Assembly: GCA_005888395.1 (NCBI GenBank)
Contig: VAXF01000089.1
Coordinates: 1-23,908 of the forward strand
Source of the DNA: Actinomycetota bacterium
GTDB taxonomy: Bacteria > Actinomycetota > Acidimicrobiia > Acidimicrobiales > AC-25
Reading direction: 5' to 3'
Length of the DNA stretch: 23,908 nucleotides
This document shows, piece after piece, positions 6,757 to 13,526 of this stretch; within the stretch, counting starts at the first letter, position 1, and each line of letters starts with the position of its first letter. The notes under the pieces are model-generated. The model ran no database searches. It saw only the letters and a list, made by a program, of their open reading frames with translations, and was not told the DNA's origin. The position numbers and the translations under genes were made by a program.

Positions 6757-8139
6757 TTACTCCAGGACGGGATGCGGCCGGCGCCCGAGGGCCCGGGCGA
6801 GCGCCACCGCCAACAGGGCGAGGATGGCGACGACCTCGAATGCCTGGGCCCCGCGCACCGTGAGGCGCAGGGCGCGCTGGAGCGCGTCGAGGTGGGGACC
6901 GGGGTTGTACTGGTAGGCGATGAGCAGGAGGGAGGCGTGGATTGCGGCCAGCCGGGCCACGCCGGCCCGCCACTGCAGGGCGAGCACCGGCAGCGCCCAC
7001 ACCACGTACCAGGGCAGGACGTAGGCGGCCGCCAGCAGGTAGGCGAGGGTGGCGCCGCCCGCGGCCAGGGCCGGGGCGGGGTCCTTGAGGCGACCGACCA
7101 GCAGCGCCACCGCGAGGCCGGGCACCACCAGCAGCGACCACGAGCTGACCAGGTGGCGGGCCACGAGCCCGGCGGTCTTGCCCCGCCAGCCGTCGTCGAC
7201 CAGGTCGGCGGTGATCCAGTACTTCGGCAGCGACCACAGCGACGCCCGGCTCTCCTGCAGGCGGGCCGCCGCGAGCGGCGCGAGCGCGGCCCGTCCCCCT
7301 GCGAGCGCGTACGCGACCACGACCAGCGAGGTACCCGCGGCGGCCAGCGACGCGGCCGCTCGCACGCCATAGCGGCGCCAGGTCCAGACCGCCAGGGCCG
7401 CGAAGGGAAGCAGCACCACCGCCTTCACCAGCACGCCGAGGGCGAGGACGAGCCCCGCCCACACCCAGCGCTCGCGGGTGACGAGCAGCACCGCAGCCAG
7501 CACGGCCAGACCCACGAGCGCGTCGTTGTGGCCACCGTTGACGACCTCGAAGGCGATGATCGGGTGCAGGCCGATGCACGCCACCGCTACTGGGTCGCGC
7601 GTGCGCCGGTCGATCAGGAGCAGGATCCCGAAGATCGCCGCCGCTGCGAGGCCCTGGAACAGGAGGCGGGCGACGAGCGGCACGCGCGCGACGAACGTGA
7701 TCACGGCGGAAACGGCGACGAATGCCGGCCCGTAGACCGAGCGGGTGTGCCGCCAGCCCCTGTCGACGTGGTGGAGCCACGGGTCGCTCGTGTACTCGCT
7801 CGGGCGGTGGACGAACGGGCTGGCGTGGTGGTGGGAGACGATCCGCCCGTACATGGCGTAGGACCACAGGTCGTGCGAGCCGCGGGGCGGCACCAGCACC
7901 GCGACCAGCAGCACCAGCCCGCTGGCGGCGAGGACGGCGCGCCGGTCGAGCCCCGAACGCTCCCGCCGGCGGCCGGCCCGGACGACGAGTGTCGCCTGGG
8001 CCGCAAGGGCCACGACGAGCAGGAGCACCGTGGCGCCGTGAGTGAGGCCGTCGCCGACGATGATCGCGCCCGCGGTGCATGCAGCCGACACCCAGAGCAG
8101 CACGGCAAACGACCGTTGCACAGCCCTTTCAATACCCAT
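6757..8139 (-). CDS. Polyprenol-phosphate-mannose-dependent membrane mannosyltransferase (MptA/MptB-like, GT87/GT-C)
   Basis: About 460 residues with ten or more hydrophobic helices. The first extracytoplasmic loop reads SHDLWSYAMYGRIVSHHHASPFVHRPSEYTSDPW and later RSVYGPAFVAVSA. The D-WSY-GR and YGP motifs, together with GGHNDALVG further on, match the MptA/MptB alpha-1,6-mannosyltransferases that build lipomannan and related glycans from lipid-linked mannose outside the membrane. The sugar and acceptor here are inferred from the family only. I prefer the ATG at 8139 (MGIERAVQRSF, straight into the first helix). A GTG at 8163 in the same frame would add eight residues, and neither has a clear ribosome binding site. 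It is divergent from the FrhB-like gene. Confidence 0.8.
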   Translation of the reverse strand: MGIERAVQRSFAVLLWVSAACTAGAIIVGDGLTHGATVLLLVVALAAQATLVVRAGRRRERSGLDRRAVLAASGLVLLVAVLVPPRGSHDLWSYAMYGRIVSHHHASPFVHRPSEYTSDPWLHHVDRGWRHTRSVYGPAFVAVSAVITFVARVPLVARLLFQGLAAAAIFGILLLIDRRTRDPVAVACIGLHPIIAFEVVNGGHNDALVGLAVLAAVLLVTRERWVWAGLVLALGVLVKAVVLLPFAALAVWTWRRYGVRAAASLAAAGTSLVVVAYALAGGRAALAPLAAARLQESRASLWSLPKYWITADLVDDGWRGKTAGLVARHLVSSWSLLVVPGLAVALLVGRLKDPAPALAAGGATLAYLLAAAYVLPWYVVWALPVLALQWRAGVARLAAIHASLLLIAYQYNPGPHLDALQRALRLTVRGAQAFEVVAILALLAVALARALGRRPHPVLE

Positions 8140-8216
8140 CCGCGCGCCCCGAGCGCCAGTCACACGGCCTGCGCGACTTCGGGCAACTCGGGCACGACCG
8201 CATAGTGTCTCGGGTG

Positions 8217-9374
8217 ATGCCGGAGAAGTGGACGGCGCACTGGGCGCACCTGTACGACGAGGTGGTCACGTCGGGTCTCTGCACCGGGTGCGCGGGCTGC
8301 GTCGTCGCCTGCCCCTACGACGTGCTCGGCTACAACGACGACGAGGGCGTCTACAGGCCGTTCCACCTGGAGGACGAGGGCGGCCCGGGCGGCTGCGTCC
8401 ACGGCGACAAGGGCTGCACGTACTGCACACGCGCCTGTCCGCGATTCCGCGCCTGGGAGCCGGAGCTCGACGAGTTCCTGTTCGGGCGGTCGCGCCGAGC
8501 CGACGAGGTCGACGGCATCTCCAAGGACATCATCCTCGCCCGCGCCACCGATCCCGAGATCCAGGAGAAGGGCCAGGACGGCGGGCTCGTGTCCGCGATC
8601 CTCCTGTGGTGCATGGAGCACGGCTACATCGACGCCGCCCTCGTGTCGTATCTCGAAGGCGACGGCACCACGTGGAAGGCGATCCCGGGCGTTGCCCGCA
8701 CGCGTGAGGAGATCCTCGCCGCCGCCGGCAGCCGCTACACCTACTCGGCCAACACCCTCGCCTACGAGGAAGCCGTTGCCGGTGGCGCGGAGAAGCTCTG
8801 CCTCGTCGGCATGAGCTGCCAGTCGTCGGTGCCGCCGGCCATGGGCGCCCGGAAGGCGGGCAAGCCGACAAAGAAGTTCGCGCTCAACATCGGCTTGCTG
8901 TGCTCGAAGACCTTCGACGACGCCATCTTCCCGGAGCTGCTCGAGGCCAAGTACGGCCTCAAGAAGCAGGACATGGTGAAGATGAACATCAAGGGCGTCC
9001 TGCAGATCTGGATGCGCGACGGCGGGTACCACGAGGTTCCCCTGAAGGAGTGCCACGGCTGGACACGCGAGGGCTGCAAGCTCTGCCCCGACTTCGCGGC
9101 CGAGCACGCCGACATCTCCACCGGCGGCATCGGCGCGTTCAACGACTGGACGCTCACGCTCGTGCGCACCGACATCGGCCGCGAGATCATCATCAAGATG
9201 CTCGAGGACGGCTCCATCGAGGGCCGGCCCGGCGACGACGACCCGGGCGCCATCGCCCTCCTCCGCAAGCTGTCGCGGGTGAGTCGCAAGCGCTGGCCCG
9301 AAACCGCGCCGCCCGAGCCCCGCGTCGTGCCGCCCCCCGCGCCCAAGCCCGAGACCCAGCCGGCGCCCGCGTAG
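8217..9374 (+). CDS. Coenzyme F420 hydrogenase/dehydrogenase beta-subunit (FrhB) family protein
   Basis: This 385-residue iron-sulphur protein is of the FrhB family, whose members bind FAD and Fe-S clusters and exchange electrons with F420 or ferredoxin-type partners. Two ferredoxin-like motifs stand at the N-terminus: Cys22-x2-Cys25-x2-Cys28-x3-Cys32-Pro and Cys60/67/70/74-Pro. The FrhB core follows (GQDGGLVSAILLWCMEHGYIDAAL; LVGMSCQSS; ALNIGLLCSKTF), with GCKLCPDFAAEHADISTGGIGAFNDWTL as the C-terminal signature. The last 25 residues are Pro-rich and look like a flexible tail. TAGTGT (8203-8208) ends eight bases before ATG 8217, a possible leaderless start; an in-frame GTG at 8214 is the alternative. 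It is followed after 24 bases by the thiolase gene. Physiological partner unknown. Confidence 0.88.
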   Translation: MPEKWTAHWAHLYDEVVTSGLCTGCAGCVVACPYDVLGYNDDEGVYRPFHLEDEGGPGGCVHGDKGCTYCTRACPRFRAWEPELDEFLFGRSRRADEVDGISKDIILARATDPEIQEKGQDGGLVSAILLWCMEHGYIDAALVSYLEGDGTTWKAIPGVARTREEILAAAGSRYTYSANTLAYEEAVAGGAEKLCLVGMSCQSSVPPAMGARKAGKPTKKFALNIGLLCSKTFDDAIFPELLEAKYGLKKQDMVKMNIKGVLQIWMRDGGYHEVPLKECHGWTREGCKLCPDFAAEHADISTGGIGAFNDWTLTLVRTDIGREIIIKMLEDGSIEGRPGDDDPGAIALLRKLSRVSRKRWPETAPPEPRVVPPPAPKPETQPAPA

Positions 9375-9398
9375 CGCCACCGAACCGAAGGAGCTGCA

Positions 9399-10562
9399 AT
9401 GCCCGAAGCTGTCATCGTCGAGACCGCTCGCACGCCGATCGGCCGTGCGTTCAAGGGATCGCTCAAGGACTACCGGCCCGACAACCTCTGCGCGTTCATC
9501 GTGGACGACCTCATGGGCAAGGTGCCGGCGGTCGACCGCGCCTCCGTCGTCGACGTGATGGTGGGCGCCGCCAACCACGCCGGGGAGCAGGGCTACAACG
9601 TGGCCCGGAATGTCGCCGCCCTCGCCGGGCTGCCCGACACCGTGCCGGGCACGAGCGTCAACCGCATGTGCGCGTCGTCACTCCAGACCATTCGCATGGC
9701 GTTCCACGCAATCAAGGTCGGCGAGGGTGACACCTACGTCGCCGCCGGCGTCGAGAGCGTGAGCCGCACGGGCGGAAAGGGGTTCGCCAAGGAGGACCTC
9801 AACCCCCGCTTCATCGACGAGGGCCGCTCGGACTTCGTCAACCACATGTACATCCCGATGGGGCTCACGGCCGAGAACGTGGCCGAGAAGTACGGCGTCA
9901 CCCGCGAGCGCATGGACGAGTTCGCCAAGCTCTCGCAGGACCGCGCCGTCGACGCGCAGAAGAACGGCTTCTTCGACCGCGAGATCACACCCGTCACGCT
10001 GCCCGACGGCACGCTGGTGGAGAAGGACGACGGCCCGCGGCCCGGCACGACGCTGGAGAAGCTCGCCCAGCTCGAGCCGGCGTTCAAGCCCGGCGGCACG
10101 GTGACGGCCGGCAACGCCTGCCCACTCAACGATGGCGCGGCCGCCGTGCTGGTGATGTCCGACGAGCGGGCGCGGGCGCTCGGGCTCAAGCCGCGGGCGC
10201 GCATCATCGCGTCGGCGGTGTCGGGGCTGGCACCCGAGATCATGGGCGTCGGGCCCATCGAGGCGGTGCGCAAGGTGCTCGCCCAGGCCGGGATGAAGAT
10301 CACCGACATCGACGTCGTCGAGCTGAACGAGGCGTTCGCCGCGCAGGTGCTGCCGGTGTGCGACGAGCTCGGCATCGACATCGAGACGCAGCTCAACCCG
10401 CACGGCGGCGCCATCGCCCTCGGGCACCCGTTCGGCCAGACCGGCTGCCGCATCATGACGACGCTGATCAACGACCTCGAGACCCTCGACAAGACGATCG
10501 GCCTCGAGACCATGTGCGTCGGCGGAGGCCAGGGCATGGCCATGATCGTCGAGCGAGCCTGA
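9399..10562 (+). CDS. Thiolase (acetyl-CoA C-acyltransferase/acetyltransferase)
   Basis: This 387-residue thiolase cleaves 3-ketoacyl-CoA with CoA, or condenses two acyl-CoAs. The nucleophilic Cys91 lies in NRMCASSLQ, the catalytic His343 in GGAIALGHPFG, and the second Cys373 in CVGGGQG; NEAFA and the GNACPLNDGAAAVL stretch are also conserved. All expected residues are present, at full family length. GAAGGAG seven bases before the ATG is a good ribosome binding site. The 24-base gap from the FrhB-like gene suggests an operon. A perfect 23-bp hairpin begins 18 bases after the stop. Whether it serves fatty acid, steroid or biosynthetic metabolism cannot be decided from the sequence. Confidence 0.95.
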   Translation: MPEAVIVETARTPIGRAFKGSLKDYRPDNLCAFIVDDLMGKVPAVDRASVVDVMVGAANHAGEQGYNVARNVAALAGLPDTVPGTSVNRMCASSLQTIRMAFHAIKVGEGDTYVAAGVESVSRTGGKGFAKEDLNPRFIDEGRSDFVNHMYIPMGLTAENVAEKYGVTRERMDEFAKLSQDRAVDAQKNGFFDREITPVTLPDGTLVEKDDGPRPGTTLEKLAQLEPAFKPGGTVTAGNACPLNDGAAAVLVMSDERARALGLKPRARIIASAVSGLAPEIMGVGPIEAVRKVLAQAGMKITDIDVVELNEAFAAQVLPVCDELGIDIETQLNPHGGAIALGHPFGQTGCRIMTTLINDLETLDKTIGLETMCVGGGQGMAMIVERA

Positions 10563-10580
10563 ACAACACCGACCCCCTGC

Positions 10581-10632
10581 CGTTCTGGGTCGATATCTGC
10601 ACAGAGGAGTGTGCAGATATCGACCCAGAACG
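10581..10632 (+). terminator. Very long perfect hairpin after the thiolase gene (23-bp arms, 6-nt loop)
   Basis: The left arm 10581-10603 begins CGTTCTGGGTCGATATC; the right arm 10610-10632 is its exact reverse complement, with loop GAGGAG. No run of T follows on either strand, so it is not a classical intrinsic terminator. It lies between two plus-strand genes (18 bases after the thiolase stop, 19 before the TauE GTG). It probably ends or stabilises the upstream transcript. Confidence 0.6.
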
Positions 10633-10651
10633 CTGAAGGGCGGGCCGAACG

Positions 10652-11467
10652 GTGCACGCGGGGCTGCTGCGCGACGTCCTGACGCTGGCGGTCGGGGTGG
10701 TCACCGGCGTGCTGTCGGCCGCCTTCGGTGTGGGCGGCGCGGTGGTGTCGACGCCGGGCATCCGCGCCCTGGGCGCCACCGCCTTCATCGCCGTGGGCAC
10801 CACCCTGCCGTCGATCCTCCCGAGCGCGGCGGTGGGAACGGCGCGTTACCTGCGCGAGCAGCTGATCGACTGGCGCTGGGTGGCGTGGACGGCGCCGGCC
10901 GGCATCGTCACGTCGGTCGGCGGGTCGCTCCTCTCGCACTCGGTGCCGGGCCACGGCCACTGGTTGATGATGCTGACGGCCGGGTTGCTCGGGTTCACCG
11001 CGTTCCGGATGGCGCGGCAGCCTGACGCCGAGGTGTCGGGCGCCGCAGAAGCCGAGGACGCGCTGGCCGAGCCGGCGTCCGCCCGCCGCGACACGCCCGC
11101 GGCGCTCGCGGGCGTCGGCGCCGCCGCCGGGCTGCTTTCGGGCCTGCTCGGCGTCGGCGGCGGCATCGTCATGGTCCCGGGCTTCACCGAGCTCCTCGGT
11201 ATGCCGTTGAAGTCGGCGGTCGCGACGTCGCTCGCGTGTGTCGGCCTGTTCGCGATACCGGGCACCATCACCCACGCGGCGCTGGGTGGCATCGACTGGC
11301 GCTTCGCCCTGCTGCTCGCGGTCGGGGTGGTTCCCGGCGCCCGCGTCGGCGCGGCGCTCACACTGCGCGCGGGGGCGCGGCGTCACCAGCTCGCCGTCGC
11401 CACCTTCCTCGGCGTCATCTCCGTGGTGTACGCGGTGGGCGAGGCCGTCGCGCTGGCCCGTCGCTGA
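10652..11467 (+). CDS. TauE/SafE family membrane permease
   Basis: This 271-residue protein has about eight membrane segments in two homologous halves. Each half carries the family glycine motif: FGVGGAVVSTPG near residue 25 and LGVGGGIVMVPG near 170. TauE/SafE proteins export or exchange small organic sulphonates, sulphite or related anions, but few members have known substrates. The loop between the halves (about residues 124-148) is acidic and Ala-rich. The start is a GTG at 10652 with GGGCGGG about seven bases upstream. The convergent UdgB gene overlaps its last 53 bases. No sulphur-metabolism gene is adjacent, so the substrate is open. Confidence 0.85.
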   Translation: MHAGLLRDVLTLAVGVVTGVLSAAFGVGGAVVSTPGIRALGATAFIAVGTTLPSILPSAAVGTARYLREQLIDWRWVAWTAPAGIVTSVGGSLLSHSVPGHGHWLMMLTAGLLGFTAFRMARQPDAEVSGAAEAEDALAEPASARRDTPAALAGVGAAAGLLSGLLGVGGGIVMVPGFTELLGMPLKSAVATSLACVGLFAIPGTITHAALGGIDWRFALLLAVGVVPGARVGAALTLRAGARRHQLAVATFLGVISVVYAVGEAVALARR

Positions 11468-12119
11468 GCTCGCGTGCCCTGGCGAAGACGGTGTCGAACA
11501 TCGGCTCGGTCAGCGTGCCGGTGAAGGTGTTCTGCTGGCTCGGGTGGTACGAGCAAATGATCGTGCGCCCGTCGCCCAGCACGACCTCGACGCCGTGGCC
11601 GAACCGGGGACGGGCCCGCACGCCGAGGAGGCGGGTGACCGCCACGTAGGCGAAGTTGCCGAGCACGACGATCACCCGTACGCGGCTGAGCAGCGCCAGC
11701 TCGCGAGAGAGGTACGGCATGCAGTTGTCGCGCTCCTGCGGCGTGGGCTTGTTCGCGGGCGGTGCGCAGCGGACGACGGCCGAGACGTAGGCACCCGTGA
11801 GCCGGAGGCCGTCGTCGCGGCGCTCGCTCGTGGGCTGGTTGGCGAAGCCGGCGCGATGGAGCGCGCCGAAGACCCAGTCGCCCGAGCGATCGCCCGTGAA
11901 GATGCGCCCGGTGCGGTTCCCGCCGTGGGCGGCGGGCGCGAGCCCGACGAGGAGCACCGTCGCGTTGGCGTCGCCGAACCCGGGAACGGGACGCGCCCAG
12001 TAGTCCTCGTCGCGGTACGCGGCCCGCTTCTCGCGACCGACCGTCTCGCGCCACTCGACCAGCCGCGGGCACCTGCGGCACTCGACGATCTCCGCGGTCA
12101 CGCCGGCGAGCGAATCCAT
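11415..12119 (-). CDS. udgB: Type-5 uracil-DNA glycosylase (UdgB)
   Basis: This 234-residue DNA repair enzyme removes uracil, and in family 5 also hypoxanthine or ethenocytosine, from DNA. The motif GLAPAAHGGNRTGRIFTGDRSG (residues 59-80) is diagnostic of family 5, which uses Ala where other families have an acidic residue. The second motif is CSYHPSQQN near residue 190. Four cysteines (14, 17, 118, 133) are placed to bind the 4Fe-4S cluster. The start is ATG 12119. TACCCT (12131-12126) ends exactly six bases upstream on the coding strand, fitting a leaderless transcript. Longer in-frame readings run into the opposite-strand phosphatase gene. Its C-terminus overlaps TauE by 53 bases. Confidence 0.93.
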   Translation of the reverse strand: MDSLAGVTAEIVECRRCPRLVEWRETVGREKRAAYRDEDYWARPVPGFGDANATVLLVGLAPAAHGGNRTGRIFTGDRSGDWVFGALHRAGFANQPTSERRDDGLRLTGAYVSAVVRCAPPANKPTPQERDNCMPYLSRELALLSRVRVIVVLGNFAYVAVTRLLGVRARPRFGHGVEVVLGDGRTIICSYHPSQQNTFTGTLTEPMFDTVFARARELSDGPARRPRPPRTPRR

Positions 12120-12147
12120 GTCTGGAGGGTAGGTTGACGCACTCGTC
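12120..12147. promoter_or_regulatory. 28-bp bidirectional promoter region with overlapping -10 elements
   Basis: The whole gap between the divergent udgB and histidine phosphatase genes is 28 bp. The minus strand has TACCCT (12131-12126) six bases before the udgB ATG. The plus strand has TAGGTT (12130-12135) twelve bases before the phosphatase ATG. The two -10-like boxes share two base pairs, so the two promoters would exclude one another. The -35 regions would lie inside the opposite gene. Confidence 0.5.
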
Positions 12148-12798
12148 ATGCCGCCCCGCCGCAAGCCTCCGCCGCCCACGCTCGTGCTGTTCGTGCGCCA
12201 CGGGCTCACACCGACGACCGGCAAGGTGCTCCCGGGCCAGGCGCGGGGCCTGCACCTCGCCGAGGCCGGGCGCGCCCAGGCCCAGCGCACCGGCGAGCGC
12301 ATCGCGGTGCTCCCCCGCGTCGGCGCCGTGTACAGCTCGCCCCTGGAGCGCACGCGCGAGACGGCGGCAGCGATCGCCGGGCCGCACAAGTTGCGGGTGC
12401 GCACCGACCGGCGCCTCCTCGACGCCGACGCCGGCGACTGGACCGGCCGTCAGCTGAAGGAGCTGGTCCGCACGCCGGAGTGGCGGGTGGTGCAGCGTCA
12501 CCCGAGCGGCTTCCGGTTCCCCGGCGGCGAGTCGTTCCCCGAGATGCAGGCGCGGATGCTGGCGGCCGTCGACGACATCCGCAATCGCCACATCGGCGAG
12601 GCCGTGGTGATCGTCTCGCACGCCGACCCGATCAAGGTCGCGGTGGCCGACGCCGTGGGCAGCCCGCTCGACCTCTTCCAGCGGATGAACGTCTCGCCGG
12701 CATCCGTCACCGCCATCGTCTACGGCGAGCTCGGCCCCAACGTGCTGACGGTCAACTGGACCGGCGAGCTCGACGGCCTGGTGCCTCCCCCCTCGTGA
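12148..12798 (+). CDS. Histidine phosphatase family protein, MSMEG_4193 (phosphomutase-like) subfamily
   Basis: This 216-residue member of the phosphoglycerate mutase/histidine phosphatase superfamily has RHG with the phospho-acceptor His18, SSPLERTRET (Arg68) and the second catalytic His158 in VIVSHADP. It is followed by DUF3090 and SCO1664-family genes, the trio that recurs in Actinobacteria (MSMEG_4193 type, TIGR03848, from memory). The physiological substrate is unknown. The Pro-rich start (PPRRKPPPP) precedes the first strand. There is no ribosome binding site; a -10-like TAGGTT lies 12 bases upstream. The TGA stop overlaps a GTG that opens the first of two 25-codon mini-ORFs before DUF3090. 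Confidence 0.9.
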   Translation: MPPRRKPPPPTLVLFVRHGLTPTTGKVLPGQARGLHLAEAGRAQAQRTGERIAVLPRVGAVYSSPLERTRETAAAIAGPHKLRVRTDRRLLDADAGDWTGRQLKELVRTPEWRVVQRHPSGFRFPGGESFPEMQARMLAAVDDIRNRHIGEAVVIVSHADPIKVAVADAVGSPLDLFQRMNVSPASVTAIVYGELGPNVLTVNWTGELDGLVPPPS

Positions 12799-12872
12799 GC
12801 GAGCCGGAGGCGAGCGAACCAGTGGACAGAGCAGCGTGCTCATCGCCGCCGCCGAAGGCGGCGGCTAGATGA
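12795..12872 (+). CDS. Junction mini-ORF 1 (25 codons), tentative
   Basis: A GTG overlaps the phosphatase stop (GTGA) and opens a frame MSEPEASEPVDRAAC... of 25 codons. Its TGA overlaps the ATG of mini-ORF 2 (ATGA). The 3' third forms a hairpin: GCCGCCGCC (12845-12853), loop GAA, GGCGGCGGC (12857-12865). No ribosome binding site is seen, so translation would rely on ribosomes ending at the phosphatase stop. Exact 4-nt overlaps at both ends argue for a unit shaped around translation, but whether the peptide itself matters is not shown. Confidence 0.35.
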   Translation: MSEPEASEPVDRAACSSPPPKAAAR

Positions 12873-12943
12873 GCGAGCCGGAGGCGAGCGAACCAGTGGA
12901 CAGAGCAGCGTGCTCATCGCCGCCGCCGAAGGCGGCGGCTAGA
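12796..12943. repeat. Perfect 74-bp tandem duplication
   Basis: Bases 12796-12869 and 12870-12943 are identical at every position, starting tgagcgagccggaggcgagc and ending ggcggcggctaga. The identity continues for seven more bases into the start of the DUF3090 gene (TGAGCGA). A diverged third copy of the unit is at 13449-13526. A perfect repeat implies recent duplication or active homogenisation. Confidence 0.95.
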
Positions 12944-12946
12944 TGA
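12869..12946 (+). CDS. Junction mini-ORF 2 (25 codons), tentative
   Basis: The second copy of the duplicated unit starts with ATG instead of GTG and encodes the same 25-residue sequence as mini-ORF 1. Its TGA (12944-12946) overlaps the ATG of the DUF3090 gene. Its hairpin (arms 12919-12927 and 12931-12939, loop GAA) ends three bases before that ATG, so it would block ribosome access unless opened by translation of the mini-ORF. Existence of the frame is certain; expression is inference. Confidence 0.35.
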   Translation: MSEPEASEPVDRAACSSPPPKAAAR

Positions 12947-13452
12947 GCGAATCGTTCGACCTGCCGCAGGTCGACCGGTTGACGGCCGACGCCGTCGGGC
13001 CTGCCGGGCATCGTGTCTTCTATCTGCAGGCGCGCCGGGGGCCCGAGCTGGTGTCGCTCAAGCTCGAGAAGCAGCAGGTGGCGGCCCTCGCCGGCTATCT
13101 GACGGCCATGCTCGCCGACCTGCCCGCCGTCGCCGACGCGGGCGACGACGCCACCAGCGGCGAGATGGGCCTCGAGGCGCCGGTGGAATCGGCGTGGACC
13201 GTCGGCTCGATCGGCGTCGCCTACGACGAGCAGACCGACCGCATCGTGATCCTGATCGAGGAGCTGGTCGAGGAGGGTGTCGAGGGCGCGGCCACCCGCA
13301 TCACCGCCACCCGCGAGCAGGTCGCCGCGCTCGTGCGCCACAGCAGCGAGGTGGTGGAGGCCGGCAGGCCGCCGTGCCCGCTGTGTGGACTGCCCCTCGA
13401 CCCGGAAGGCCACGTGTGCCCGCGTCTCAACGGGCACGGCGCGGTCACGTGA
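12943..13452 (+). CDS. DUF3090 family protein
   Basis: This 169-residue protein reads SFDLPQVDRLTADAVGPAGHRVFYLQARRG near the N-terminus and LVSLKLEKQQVAALAGYL after it, as in the actinobacterial DUF3090 family. The C-terminus has a small zinc-ribbon-like motif: Cys145, Cys148, His157 and Cys159 (PCPLCGLPLDPEGHVCPR). The role is unknown; genes of this family travel with the MSMEG_4193 phosphatase and SCO1664 kinase-like genes. The ATG overlaps the stop of mini-ORF 2. Its own first codons (ATGAGCGA) match the start of the repeat unit, so the duplication endpoint lies at the gene start. Its stop overlaps the GTG of mini-ORF 3. Confidence 0.9.
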   Translation: MSESFDLPQVDRLTADAVGPAGHRVFYLQARRGPELVSLKLEKQQVAALAGYLTAMLADLPAVADAGDDATSGEMGLEAPVESAWTVGSIGVAYDEQTDRIVILIEELVEEGVEGAATRITATREQVAALVRHSSEVVEAGRPPCPLCGLPLDPEGHVCPRLNGHGAVT

Positions 13453-13526
13453 GCGAGCCGAAGGCGAGCGAACCAGAAGGCAGAGCACGCTGGTCATGGC
13501 CACCATCGAAGATGGTGGCCCAATGA
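13449..13526 (+). CDS. Junction mini-ORF 3 (25 codons), diverged copy, tentative
   Basis: A GTG overlapping the DUF3090 stop opens MSEPKASEPEGRARW..., again exactly 25 codons, with TGA overlapping the ATG of the SCO1664-family gene. Against the other copies it keeps MSEP-ASEP, RA, PP and K, and it has the same 78-nt length. The hairpin is kept with a different stem: GGCCACCATC (13498-13507), loop GAA, GATGGTGGCC (13511-13520). It ends two bases before the next start. No ribosome binding site precedes either start. Confidence 0.35.
   Translation: MSEPKASEPEGRARWSWPPSKMVAQ
13449..13526. repeat. Third, diverged copy of the 78-nt junction unit
   Basis: Aligned to 12795-12872 without gaps, the first 28 bases are nearly identical (gtgagcgagccgaaggcgag...). 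The 3' half is diverged but keeps hairpin pairing: three stem positions differ and all three are compensated on the opposite arm. The centre (gagca...) differs more freely. Confidence 0.85.

Noticed and set aside
8160..9578. 472-codon frame antisense to the FrhB-like gene
   Set aside because: No family motif; the plus strand carries the eight cluster cysteines and the FrhB core.
10581..10632. Hairpin as an insertion-sequence terminal repeat or attachment site
   Set aside because: The arms are only six bases apart, with no transposase or integrase gene nearby and no target duplication.
12796..13526. Repeats considered as a CRISPR array
   Set aside because: Two abutting identical units and one distant copy, with no spacers and no cas genes. 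They lie exactly between genes of an operon.
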